Positions 44,025 through 52,590 of a stretch of 64,000 bases of DNA are shown in pieces. The stretch lies in contig CAZSLO010000006.1 in the NCBI GenBank assembly GCA_964608025.1, positions 1 through 64,000 of the forward strand, read 5' to 3'. The notes beneath the pieces were generated by a model. The model searched no databases. It was not told the origin of the DNA and was given only the letters and a program-made list of their open reading frames with translations. The stretch comes from CAZSLO01 sp964608025 (GTDB lineage Bacteria; Chloroflexota; Dehalococcoidia; Lucifugimonadales; CAJWER01). A program made the position numbers and the translations under genes. Position 1 is the first letter of the stretch, and every line of letters begins with the position of its first letter.

Positions 44025-44363
44025 GTGATCTGGTTCTATTTCAGTCTGGCACTCGCAATTATAATCGGCGCAGGAGCACAGCTTAGTTTAAAGGCAGGGG
44101 CGACTAGGTCGGGAGAACTCCAAACCATGATTCTGGATCCCTATGTGATGGGCGGCCTAGTTGCTTACGGCTTCGCGGCGCTATTCTATGTCATTGCTAT
44201 CCGGCAAATCCCTCTATCTGTGGCCTTTCCCAGCGTGTCGAGCAGCTACATTGCTGTCGCATTCCTCTCTCATCTGATTTGGGGAGAGCCATTTGGGCGA
44301 GCACAGATAGCAGCATTACTACTGATTAGCACAGGAATCTACGTGCTTGCTATAAAATCCTAA
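44025..44363 (+). CDS. SMR-family (EmrE/ArnE-like) small membrane transporter
   Basis: About 112 residues with four predicted membrane helices: WFYFSLALAIIIGAGAQLSL, the YVMGGLVAYGFAALFYVIAI segment, PLSVAFPSVSSSYIAVAFL and AQIAALLLISTGIYVLAI. This size and helix count fit the SMR superfamily; in glycan loci the ArnE/ArnF-like branch flips polyprenyl-phosphate sugars. GTG 44025 is preferred over ATG 43983 because GAGGTGG lies 5 nt upstream and the length then matches the family. The neighbouring GT2 gene at 45180 supports a lipid-linked-sugar role. Confidence 0.8.
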   Translation: MIWFYFSLALAIIIGAGAQLSLKAGATRSGELQTMILDPYVMGGLVAYGFAALFYVIAIRQIPLSVAFPSVSSSYIAVAFLSHLIWGEPFGRAQIAALLLISTGIYVLAIKS

Positions 44364-44428
44364 GACACTTTGGAAACTATATCCATAGCCCAAACTGTTA
44401 CACTTATTTTCCTGCCCAGGGGAGTACC

Positions 44429-45175
44429 ATGGATCCTGATGAATACGCGGTAATGGCCCGCGTCGAGTTGGATCATTGGTGGTACAGTGGTTTAAGAAAT
44501 CTTGTTACTGCCGAACTCGGGAACCTCGTGAATGGCAAGGTCACCATATTGGACGCAGGCTGTGGGACCGGGGGCACCATTGAAATGTTTGAACAGATCT
44601 TCCCCATCGCTCGCTTAATTGGCATTGATATTAGTCCTTTCGCGATATCCCACGCCAAAAGAAAGGCCGGCGGGATAATTGCCTGTGGCTCCATCAATGC
44701 CCTACCCATCGCAGATACTAGTGTAGATGCGATCACCGCTCTAGATGTTATATATCACGAAGATGTAGATGAGAAATTGGCGTTTAGCGAGCTAAATAGG
44801 ATCCTAAAGCCCAACGGGGTAGTTGTTATCAATCTCCCGGCATTTGAGTGGCTGCGCTCCAGTCATGACAAAGCGATACATACTGCCCGTAGATACACCA
44901 CCAGCGAACTTAGCGCAAAAGCAACTAAGGCCGGTTTCGATATTGTGATGTGCCAATATAGAAATTCTTTGCTTTTTCCTCTCATGATGGTGCAACGCTT
45001 TCTGCGAAAATCGCGTGTGTCTGTCAAATCAAGTTCGGCTGTGAATCTACCACCGCTACCTGTGAACTATCTGTTCGGCCTCGTGATGACCCTTGAGAAC
45101 ACTTTGATGCGACTTGGTGTCAAGTTTCCAGTAGGCGGCTCGGTGTTCGCGTTGCTTAGAAAACGGGTACGGTGA
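44429..45175 (+). CDS. SAM-dependent methyltransferase
   Basis: A 248-residue class I methyltransferase. Motif I is ILDAGCGTGGTIEMFEQIF at about residues 37-55, the acidic residue is in LIGIDISPFAI, and ITALDVIYHEDVDEKLAFSE and NGVVVINLPAFEW are motifs IV and V. The C-terminal 60 residues are partly hydrophobic. It stands 4 nt before the polyprenyl-phosphate glycosyltransferase and may methylate the sugar or lipid-linked intermediate handled there. Confidence 0.84.
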   Translation: MDPDEYAVMARVELDHWWYSGLRNLVTAELGNLVNGKVTILDAGCGTGGTIEMFEQIFPIARLIGIDISPFAISHAKRKAGGIIACGSINALPIADTSVDAITALDVIYHEDVDEKLAFSELNRILKPNGVVVINLPAFEWLRSSHDKAIHTARRYTTSELSAKATKAGFDIVMCQYRNSLLFPLMMVQRFLRKSRVSVKSSSAVNLPPLPVNYLFGLVMTLENTLMRLGVKFPVGGSVFALLRKRVR

Positions 45176-45179
45176 AAGA

Positions 45180-46163
45180 TTGCGTCTAAGCATAGTCATT
45201 CCTGTGTACGGTTCGGAAGATACGATAGGGCAACTCGTAGAGAGTCTGTTTGAATTGTATCCCAATGAAGATCTGGAAGTTGTGGTTGTCGATGACGCAA
45301 GTCTTGATAGAAGTGCCGAGGTCTGCGAGAAACTAGTTGAGAGATTCAGTGACAGAGTGGTATTTGTGCAGCTTGCGAAAAATTTCGGTGAACACAATGC
45401 CACAATGGCAGGGTTGATGCACACCCGAGGTGATTACGTTCTCGTTATGGATGACGACTTCCAGAACCCACCCGAAGCTGTAGGAACACTGCTCAAGGAA
45501 ATCCTTAGAGAAGATTTTGACATTGTATACGCAAGGCACGATGAGAAAAGACATGCAAAGTGGCGAAACATAGGCAGCTGGATCAACAATCTGGTAGCAA
45601 CTTTCCTTATCGGTAAACCATATGGATTATATCTGTCAAGTTTCAAAATCATGTCGAGGTTTGCTGTCCAGCAAATAACACAATACCAAGGTCCATTCCC
45701 CTACATCGACGGGCTACTCTTACAGCGCGTCAGTAAAATAGGCAGCGTTACCGTACCCCATCACGATAGACGTGTCGGTAAAAGTTCATACACTCCAGTT
45801 CGGCTTCTCTCACTATGGCTTAATGTCTTCACTAATTTCTCAATAGCACCACTAAGAATCGCGTTCCTTCTAGGACTCCTGGGGTTTATAGCAGGCATGG
45901 CTGTCGTCGCTCTCCTAGTCTACGAGCGGTTCAGTCGAGCAAGCCTGCCCGCGGGCTTTCTTATGCTGATGACTACGACAATATTCCTATCTAGCACGAT
46001 GCTAATGGTTGTGGGCCTTATAGGGGAATATGTTGGGCGTGTTTTACTCAATATAAGCGGCAAGCCTCAATTTGTCGTTCGTAGAGTCGAAACCGGTCCA
46101 GAAAACCGCATTGGAAATGTCCACGACAAGAGCGAAGAGACCTCTGGGTCGAGGCCGCAATGA
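45180..46163 (+). CDS. Polyprenyl-phosphate glycosyltransferase, GT2 (ArnC/DPM1-like)
   Basis: A 327-residue family 2 transferase with a membrane anchor. The catalytic domain has LSIVIPVYGSEDTIGQLV, the acidic VVVVDDASLDRSAE, and DYVLVMDDDFQNPPE as the metal-binding DxD region. Two C-terminal helices (PLRIAFLLGLLGFIAGMAVV and FLMLMTTTIFLSSTMLM) anchor it. It should move a sugar from a nucleotide donor to undecaprenyl phosphate. TTG 45180 follows the methyltransferase closely. Its neighbour, the SMR protein, may flip the product. Confidence 0.9.
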   Translation: MRLSIVIPVYGSEDTIGQLVESLFELYPNEDLEVVVVDDASLDRSAEVCEKLVERFSDRVVFVQLAKNFGEHNATMAGLMHTRGDYVLVMDDDFQNPPEAVGTLLKEILREDFDIVYARHDEKRHAKWRNIGSWINNLVATFLIGKPYGLYLSSFKIMSRFAVQQITQYQGPFPYIDGLLLQRVSKIGSVTVPHHDRRVGKSSYTPVRLLSLWLNVFTNFSIAPLRIAFLLGLLGFIAGMAVVALLVYERFSRASLPAGFLMLMTTTIFLSSTMLMVVGLIGEYVGRVLLNISGKPQFVVRRVETGPENRIGNVHDKSEETSGSRPQ

Positions 46164-46240
46164 TCTCAATCCTTTTAGTGCTCGGCCAACGACCCTGTGT
46201 GTCATGGCCTATAGATATCTTGGGGATCGCCGTTAATTGA
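46160..46240 (+). other. 26-codon reading frame coupled at both ends
   Basis: ATG 46160 overlaps the GT2 stop as ATGA, and the TGA at 46238-46240 overlaps the next TTG start as TTGA. The frame begins MISILLVLGQRP and ends GIAVN. The double 4-nt overlap suggests either a coupling peptide or the two ends of a deleted gene; no family is recognisable. Confidence 0.35.
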
Positions 46241-47340
46241 AAGTCCAAGGCTGGGATTATAGGAAAGAGTATGAGCAGCACCGTGACGGCATCCTCACCG
46301 CTGTAGACAAGGTGTTCAAGTCCGGTAGCCTCATTTTGGGAGAAAGTGTCGATGCTTTCGAGAAGGCCTTTGCTCAATATTCGCATGCCCGGCATGGAGT
46401 GGGGGTAAACAGCGGCACGGATGCAATTTTTATCGCACTCAAGACTTTAGGCATTGGCCCTGGGGACGAAGTTATCACCGTCGCCAATACGGCAGTACCA
46501 ACCGTTTCTGCAATCGTCACTGCTGGGGCAACTCCCAGGTTCATAGATATTGATCCAGACACTTATCTGATGGATACCCGCTATTTAGAAGATACAATTT
46601 CATCGCGAACCACGTGTGTTCTGCCAGTACACCTCTACGGCCAGTGTGTGGACATGGATCCAGTGAACGAATTTGCAGAAGCACACGGTCTCAAAGTACT
46701 AGAAGATTGCGCCCAAAGCACGGGTGCTCTTTACAAGAATAGACGATGCGGATCCTTGAGTGACATCGCCGCCTTCTCCTTCTACCCTACTAAGAATCTG
46801 GGAGCGTACGGAGATGGAGGCATGATAGTTGTGAAAGACAGCGACGCGCTGTCTGTACGAGCACGACGCCTGCGGACGTATGGAATGCAGGACACCTACT
46901 ATTCCGAGGAGCACGGTTACAATTCCCGTCTTGATACAGTACAGGCCGAAATACTTCTGCACAAACTCAAATTCCTTGACACCTGGCTGGAGCACCGTCG
47001 TAGCCTTGCCCATAACTACGAACGCCAACTTGCCAACCTCGGACTAGTTCTTCCCCAGGAGACTTCGGGGAATTATCACTCCTACCACCTTTACGTTGTC
47101 AGGCATCCTGAAAGAGACCGGATAATTCAAGAGCTAAAGGACCGGAACATTCATGTCAATATCAACTATCCATTCCCCGTCCACACGATGCGTGGATATG
47201 CCCATCTTGGATATAATATGGGTGACCTCCCTATAACTGAGGTATTGGCTTCGGAGATCTTTTCATTACCGCTGTACCCTACAATGAGCGCTGAAGATCA
47301 AGACAAAATTTGCAGCGCGTTGATAGAGATACTTTCCTAA
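46237..47340 (+). CDS. DegT/DnrJ/EryC1 sugar aminotransferase
   Basis: A 367-residue PLP enzyme converting a keto sugar nucleotide to an amino sugar. The PLP lysine is Lys186 in FSFYPTKNLGAYGDGG, Asp157 is in VLEDCAQSTGA, and GVNSGTDAIFIAL is the cofactor-phosphate loop. Next to the 2,3-dehydratase and rmlB it is the likely C3 aminotransferase that produces a dTDP-3-amino-2,3,6-trideoxy-hexos-4-ulose, comparable to EvaB/TylB-type enzymes. TTG start. A distant paralogue lies at 56390. Confidence 0.9.
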   Translation: MKVQGWDYRKEYEQHRDGILTAVDKVFKSGSLILGESVDAFEKAFAQYSHARHGVGVNSGTDAIFIALKTLGIGPGDEVITVANTAVPTVSAIVTAGATPRFIDIDPDTYLMDTRYLEDTISSRTTCVLPVHLYGQCVDMDPVNEFAEAHGLKVLEDCAQSTGALYKNRRCGSLSDIAAFSFYPTKNLGAYGDGGMIVVKDSDALSVRARRLRTYGMQDTYYSEEHGYNSRLDTVQAEILLHKLKFLDTWLEHRRSLAHNYERQLANLGLVLPQETSGNYHSYHLYVVRHPERDRIIQELKDRNIHVNINYPFPVHTMRGYAHLGYNMGDLPITEVLASEIFSLPLYPTMSAEDQDKICSALIEILS

Positions 47341-47352
47341 AGCTACACAGTC

Positions 47353-48060
47353 ATGATGCAGGAATCTAAAGACATAGAGTGGTTCCGTGAGTGTCTTCGA
47401 CAAAGCAGAAAGGTAGAGAACCAAGATCCATCGCCGGTTCTAGCCTGGCTTTATGATAAACGAAAGGCACCGGAATTTGAGGCTCACCTCGTTAATATAA
47501 ATGACCTTAAGTCATGGTACGTGGAAAAACGGACTGGAGACGTGCACAGTGAATCGGGAGGGTTCTTTTCTGTCCAAGGGGTAAGGGTCACGTCTGGAGA
47601 AGGACTGAGAGAGGTGACATCTTGGGACCAACCCATATTTACACAGAAAGAAGGAGGAGTTCTCGCCTTAATTGCGAAACGGGAAGGGTTAGAAGTTCTT
47701 TTCCTCCTGCACGCCAAAGTAGAGCCGGGTAACATCGATTCTTTTCAGCTCTCCCCAACGGTACAGGCTAGTTGGAGTAATCTCAATCAAACACACAAAG
47801 GAAAGCGTCCCCCTTTCGCAGAGTTCATCCTCGGTGAGGTTCCATCTCATCTCGTCTATGAATCGCTGCACAACGAAGAAGGCAGCCGGTTCTGGCACAA
47901 GAGCAATCTCAACCAGATCTGGATGATCGATGGGTTACAGACATCCATTGAGTACGATACAAACTTTTTCGTCTGGGCTTCCTTATCACAAATCAAGGCG
48001 ATGTCTCTACTGGATAACATAATTAATCCATATGTGAAAACTATCATTGCACCACTGTAG
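47353..48060 (+). CDS. NDP-hexose 2,3-dehydratase, single-repeat (half-size) form
   Basis: A 235-residue protein matching the repeat unit of dTDP-4-keto-6-deoxyglucose 2,3-dehydratases (EvaA/TylX3/SpnO type). Family markers are GFFSVQGVRV, REVTSWDQPIF, EGGVLALIAKREGLEVLFLLHAKVEPGN and QLSPTVQASWSN. Known enzymes are about 430-480 residues, built of two such repeats; only one is coded here, and no second copy lies alongside. It may dimerise to rebuild the pseudo-symmetric form. It acts after rmlB and before the DegT enzyme upstream. Confidence 0.85.
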   Translation: MMQESKDIEWFRECLRQSRKVENQDPSPVLAWLYDKRKAPEFEAHLVNINDLKSWYVEKRTGDVHSESGGFFSVQGVRVTSGEGLREVTSWDQPIFTQKEGGVLALIAKREGLEVLFLLHAKVEPGNIDSFQLSPTVQASWSNLNQTHKGKRPPFAEFILGEVPSHLVYESLHNEEGSRFWHKSNLNQIWMIDGLQTSIEYDTNFFVWASLSQIKAMSLLDNIINPYVKTIIAPL

Positions 48061-48071
48061 AGGAATCTAAG

Positions 48072-49115
48072 TTGCCAGATCAGAATATCAAGACCGTGCT
48101 CGTCACGGGTGGGTGCGGATTTGTCGGAAGCAATCTTGTAAGATTCCTTCTCGCCCAACGCGATAAATGGCGAATTGTGAATGTAGACTCGCTGACCTAC
48201 GCCAGTAATCCAAGCAACCTTGCTGATATTGTATCGGATCCAAGATACTCATTTGTTGAACAAGATATCACCGAGTATGCCGGCATGAAATCTATATTTC
48301 AGGTTCACACCCCATGGGCGGTGATAAACTGCGCGGCCGAATCCCACGTCGACCGAAGCCTGAAGACTAGTATCAATTTCGCCAGTACTAATACTCTGGG
48401 TACACAGGTGATATTGGAGCTGGGACGTCAACATGGAAGCCGTATTTTGCAAATATCTACTGACGAAGTTTATGGCAGCCTGGACAACCTAAAATTGAAG
48501 TTCACTGAAGACATGCCACTTGACCCAACATCACCATATGCAGCAAGCAAGGCCTCGGCCGACCTGATGGTTCTGGCAGCCTTTCGTTCCTACCATCAAG
48601 ACGTGATAATCACGCGATCTTCAAACAACTATGGACCGTATCAATATCCCGAAAAGCTTATTCCAATGATGATTACAAACGCTCTCGCCGATCAACCTCT
48701 CCCCGTCTACGGACGCGGGGTAAACGTACGCGATTGGATCCACGTGCAGGACCACTGCCAAGGCGTACTTGCAGCTTTGGAACGCGGTTCTAAGGGATCT
48801 ATATATAATTTCGGGGGCAACAGCGAGAGGACGAACATTTCAGTGATACGATCCATTTTATCGATCCTGGGACGCCCGGAGTCGCTGGTCAAATACATAA
48901 ATGATAGGCCAGGTCACGACATGCGGTACGCCATTGATTACTCACGCGCTACCAATGAACTAGGCTGGTTACCTGAAACACGTTTTGAGGACGGCTTAGA
49001 AGAAACAGTGGCATGGTATGTTGAACACGATGATTGGTGGAGATCCATAAAGAACGGTAATTTCAGCGTCTATTATGAGCACCAATATGGGGCGAGACTG
49101 AGAAGCTCAAAATGA
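48072..49115 (+). CDS. rfbB: dTDP-glucose 4,6-dehydratase
   Basis: A 347-residue RmlB enzyme turning dTDP-glucose into dTDP-4-keto-6-deoxyglucose. The cofactor motif is VTGGCGFVGSNLVRFLL, INCAAESHVDRSL follows, the catalytic Thr-Asp-Glu triplet is in STDEVYGSL and YAASKASADLM gives YxxxK. NNYGPYQYPEKLIPMMI and YGRGVNVRDWIHVQDHC are strongly conserved in RmlB. TTG start, 11 nt after the dehydratase; it overlaps rfbA by 4 nt (ATGA). Confidence 0.95.
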   Translation: MPDQNIKTVLVTGGCGFVGSNLVRFLLAQRDKWRIVNVDSLTYASNPSNLADIVSDPRYSFVEQDITEYAGMKSIFQVHTPWAVINCAAESHVDRSLKTSINFASTNTLGTQVILELGRQHGSRILQISTDEVYGSLDNLKLKFTEDMPLDPTSPYAASKASADLMVLAAFRSYHQDVIITRSSNNYGPYQYPEKLIPMMITNALADQPLPVYGRGVNVRDWIHVQDHCQGVLAALERGSKGSIYNFGGNSERTNISVIRSILSILGRPESLVKYINDRPGHDMRYAIDYSRATNELGWLPETRFEDGLEETVAWYVEHDDWWRSIKNGNFSVYYEHQYGARLRSSK

Positions 49116-49825
49116 CAAAAGGTCTGATATTGGCCGGTGGCGCCGGTACGCGTCTCCATCCTATCACCAAGGTAATTAACAAACATCTGATCCCCATCGG
49201 GAAATCCCCGATGATTCACTACCCCATCCGCACGCTGGTCGAGTCTGGGATTACTGAAATAATGGTTATTTCGGGCCCGCAAAGCATTGGAGCCATCGCT
49301 GAACTGTTAGGGAATGGCAGCTCGTTCGGGTGCAACTTCTACTTTCGCGTCCAAGAACGTCCCGCTGGAATCTCTGATGGCATACGATTGGCAAGAAGAT
49401 TCGCAGAACACGATAACCTCATGGTTATGCTAGGCGATAATCTTGTCGCAGAGAATCTCTCCAAGGCTATATCCGATTTTGAAGCCAGTTCGGACGGCTG
49501 CCAAATATTTCTAAAACAACTCTCCAATGTGGATGGGTTAGGTGTAGCCAAAATGGGAGAAGGTCAACTTGTGCAGATAGTTGAGAAACCAGCCCAGTTC
49601 ATAAGTGATCTCGCAGTAACGGGTGTATACCTATTTGACCATCACTGTTTTGAGATGATTGACAAATTGTATCCTTCTGATCGTAACGAGCTTGAGGTGA
49701 CGGACCTTATCAACGCGTACATCGACCTTCACTCATGTGGCATTTATATGCTTGAAGGAGACTGGCTTGATGCAGGTACATTCGAGTCTCTGGAAAAAGC
49801 TGCAAAGATATTCGACTCCAATTGA
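49112..49825 (+). CDS. rfbA: Glucose-1-phosphate thymidylyltransferase, short form
   Basis: Makes dTDP-glucose from glucose 1-phosphate and dTTP. The signature GLILAGGAGTRLHPITKVINKHL is at the N-terminus, with LGDNLVAENL (metal Asp) and VEKPAQ after it. At 237 residues it lacks the C-terminal 50 residues of the common RmlA, as in the shorter archaeal/actinobacterial-type transferases. It ends with a GDWLDAGTFESLEKAA segment typical of the fold. Together with rfbB it supplies the precursor for the deoxysugars. Confidence 0.92.
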   Translation: MTKGLILAGGAGTRLHPITKVINKHLIPIGKSPMIHYPIRTLVESGITEIMVISGPQSIGAIAELLGNGSSFGCNFYFRVQERPAGISDGIRLARRFAEHDNLMVMLGDNLVAENLSKAISDFEASSDGCQIFLKQLSNVDGLGVAKMGEGQLVQIVEKPAQFISDLAVTGVYLFDHHCFEMIDKLYPSDRNELEVTDLINAYIDLHSCGIYMLEGDWLDAGTFESLEKAAKIFDSN

Positions 49826-49915
49826 TTTTACCTTCTCCCTATACACCACAGTTCTTGGCATCGCTAGAACACACGTATTGGGAAAGCACAAGTTCACAAT
49901 CCTGATGTCATTGCC

Positions 49916-51871
49916 GTGAAAAACTACGTTGGATCTGAAATAACCGAAACTAGGTTGCGTAATGCCAAGTGGCCAGATCTGAAAAGGCACGGGCATAGTC
50001 TAGTCCTGTTATTAGGCTGCACGGTCGCCATGTTTCTGTTCATACTCACCCTCTTCATTCGTCAAGAGATCAGCGGCGAGACTTGGGGATACTGGTATTT
50101 TGCTCGAATTTTTGCCGAGTCTGGAAACTTCATCGCAAGTGACAGGAGTCCTCTATACACTCTCTATTTGAATGGATTTCGATGGCTGGGCTATCCAACC
50201 TCTGTAACAGTGGAGCACATCGCAACCAGTCTTATTATGATCACTGGGATAGTTGCTATGTTTCGGTCCTATATTGGGCTAGGCCTGGCCATCTTCGCCG
50301 CACTTCTCTGGTCACCATTTCTACAGTTCGCGGAACCGCCCGTGCAACAACTAGCTTTAAGTAGCGCTTTATGGGGATTAGTTGTGAGGCGCTCCGCAGA
50401 CAGCCGCATTGGGATGGGTACTTCTCACGCTCTTTTTCTTGCAGCCTACATGTTCAGGAGTTCGTATATCGTATTGGTACTGTTATTCGTTTCCTGGGAC
50501 TTTTTTCGAATTCTAAGGGATGGAAAATGGAACCGTGCAACAGAGTTGCTCACGTCCCGTAGATTTATAGTTTTTTCAATTCTACCCTTGGCCGCAATTG
50601 CCAGTCTATTAATTTGGTTTTCAGCCAGAGAATCAGATCATCCTTGGAACAACCCTCAATTCAGCACCACAACGTGGTCCCCCATCGGTAACTCGCGGTC
50701 ACTCAGCGACGCACATTTCATTCAAGCATGGAACTGGCGTTATATTGAACAGGAATACGGTAGCTTTATTGATAAAGACTGGTACTTTACCAACCAGGAG
50801 TTGTTTAATGGGGCGGACAGTATGTTGGAAGCTGTATTAGCCAATCCCCGCTTCGTGTTTGAGCTGATGCTAAGTAATATACATCCCGCAATAACCACCG
50901 TCGCCAAGTTCACTGAAATTCGCTATCTCCCGTTCTTGAGAATTTGGGATTCTCTGTTGGTTATCGCTATTTTGGTCGCGCTCTGTACTGCCTACAAGAA
51001 CGCAGAGACAAGAATATTTATTGCTGCGAGCATCGTGATCATCGCAATCTCAGTCTCAGCGATACCTGGTACCAGAAGGCACCTCGTCGCCCTAGTACCT
51101 CTCCTCATTTTGTGCGCTTCCTGCGCCGGGAAGCTGTTTAATAGCTTACTAGATCTAAGATCCCCTGTACTAAGAAACAAGTTTTTGTGGCTCGGTGTAA
51201 CAGGTATCGGTTTGGCTCTGTTGTACTACGCCTTGCGGGCCACATTCGCTCCTCAGCCTGGCATCAGAACGATCTACGCCGTACTCGTTGGGATTGGTAT
51301 AAGTCTACCTTTTCTTTTCGTCGGTTTATACCGACCTGAAGAAGCATCTAAACGTTTTCGTCAACGGCTCTGGCTTGGTACACTGGTGATGTTGATTCCA
51401 CTAATCTTGTTTTCGAATGGGATCTCCAAATGGACTGTGTTGGCCGGTGATGTCATAGAGGATTACCGGGAAGGCAACATGCATGTGCTAGAGAGTCGTG
51501 ATCTAATATCGATGAAGGCTTCTTTTGAGAAGGTTCATTCGCTCCTTCAAGGATGTAACGGTGTCTTGGCCCTAGAACATACCTTCGTAGCAGCATTCAT
51601 GGATATCCCATCGGAGCGCGTCTACGACATCTGGGAAATCCCTCCATTCGGGCGACTCGGAGAGTCTGAATACGATGGCCTACGACCTAGTCGCATCGAC
51701 TGTGTTCTCGTGTCAGATCGCCTGCCTACAGCGATCGGCCACGCAACGAACATACAACTCCGATACGATGGCTATATTGAGCCTTATGTAAAGCAGCTTA
51801 AAACCATGGGCGCCGAAGTACATTACGTCGACAGATTCGGCCAGATAATCGTTCTAAACACTCCGGGATAG
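49916..51871 (+). CDS. Multi-span membrane protein, probable GT-C glycosyltransferase
   Basis: A 651-residue integral membrane protein with about ten helices (for example LVLLLGCTVAMFLFILTLF, FIVFSILPLAAIASLLI and SLLVIAILVALCTAY) and a soluble C-terminal tail of about 130 residues ending in VDRFGQIIVLNTPG. The first outside loop contains GETWGYWYFARIFAESGNF and acidic residues typical of lipid-sugar-dependent GT-C enzymes. It would transfer a sugar from a polyprenyl donor on the outer membrane face. GTG start; the family call is from topology. Confidence 0.65.
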   Translation: MKNYVGSEITETRLRNAKWPDLKRHGHSLVLLLGCTVAMFLFILTLFIRQEISGETWGYWYFARIFAESGNFIASDRSPLYTLYLNGFRWLGYPTSVTVEHIATSLIMITGIVAMFRSYIGLGLAIFAALLWSPFLQFAEPPVQQLALSSALWGLVVRRSADSRIGMGTSHALFLAAYMFRSSYIVLVLLFVSWDFFRILRDGKWNRATELLTSRRFIVFSILPLAAIASLLIWFSARESDHPWNNPQFSTTTWSPIGNSRSLSDAHFIQAWNWRYIEQEYGSFIDKDWYFTNQELFNGADSMLEAVLANPRFVFELMLSNIHPAITTVAKFTEIRYLPFLRIWDSLLVIAILVALCTAYKNAETRIFIAASIVIIAISVSAIPGTRRHLVALVPLLILCASCAGKLFNSLLDLRSPVLRNKFLWLGVTGIGLALLYYALRATFAPQPGIRTIYAVLVGIGISLPFLFVGLYRPEEASKRFRQRLWLGTLVMLIPLILFSNGISKWTVLAGDVIEDYREGNMHVLESRDLISMKASFEKVHSLLQGCNGVLALEHTFVAAFMDIPSERVYDIWEIPPFGRLGESEYDGLRPSRIDCVLVSDRLPTAIGHATNIQLRYDGYIEPYVKQLKTMGAEVHYVDRFGQIIVLNTPG

Positions 51872-51883
51872 AGGACAATAAGA

Positions 51884-52546
51884 ATGGCGTACGTAGACTT
51901 CATCATGAAGCTACACAAAAGCAGTAAGCGTAATTATATCGAACGTGTAGTTTCATATGACAAGGCAGAATGTGCCGAGGTGGCAATAAAGTACGGCAAG
52001 GACTACTGGGACGGCGAACGCCAGTACGGATACGGTGGCTACAGTTATGACGGTCGGTGGCATCCAGTGGCTGAGGCTATGGTGAACCACTACGGACTTA
52101 AGCCCGGCGACAGGATTCTAGACATCGGATGCGGCAAAGGATATTTGCTGTACGAATTCACACAGATACTCCCCGGTATAGAGATTGCAGGGATCGACAT
52201 CTCCAAATATGCCATTGAGAATGCCAAGGAAGAGGTGAATCCGTACCTCACAGTTGGTAACGCTACCTCCCTACCTTATGAGGACGACTACTTCGACTAC
52301 ATCATCTCTATAACGACACTGCACAATCTCTACAATTATGAACTTCGGAAGGCACTCCAGGAAATCGAGCGGGTCGGCAAGAAAAGTAAACACGTAATAA
52401 TAGAGTCATACAGGAACGAGCGAGAGAAGGCTAATTTGCTGTACTGGCAACTAACCTGTAGGTCGTTTTATACACCGAAAGAGTGGGAGTGGTTCATGGA
52501 TGAAAGCGGATACACAGGCGACTATTCCTACATTGTATTCGAGTAG
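51884..52546 (+). CDS. SAM-dependent methyltransferase
   Basis: A 220-residue class I methyltransferase. Motif I is RILDIGCGKGYLLYEF near residue 78, the acidic position is in EIAGIDISKYAIENA and the motif IV region is DDYFDYIISITTLHNL. The first 60 residues, with GKDYWDGERQYGYGGYSYDG, are a recognisable feature of methyltransferases found in sugar loci. It lies 12 nt after the membrane transferase. It may methylate a sugar carboxyl, hydroxyl or carbon; the substrate is unknown. Confidence 0.84.
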   Translation: MAYVDFIMKLHKSSKRNYIERVVSYDKAECAEVAIKYGKDYWDGERQYGYGGYSYDGRWHPVAEAMVNHYGLKPGDRILDIGCGKGYLLYEFTQILPGIEIAGIDISKYAIENAKEEVNPYLTVGNATSLPYEDDYFDYIISITTLHNLYNYELRKALQEIERVGKKSKHVIIESYRNEREKANLLYWQLTCRSFYTPKEWEWFMDESGYTGDYSYIVFE

Positions 52547-52590
52547 CGTAACCCTTTACTACATGGCAATTCGGACACTCTAGGAACATA

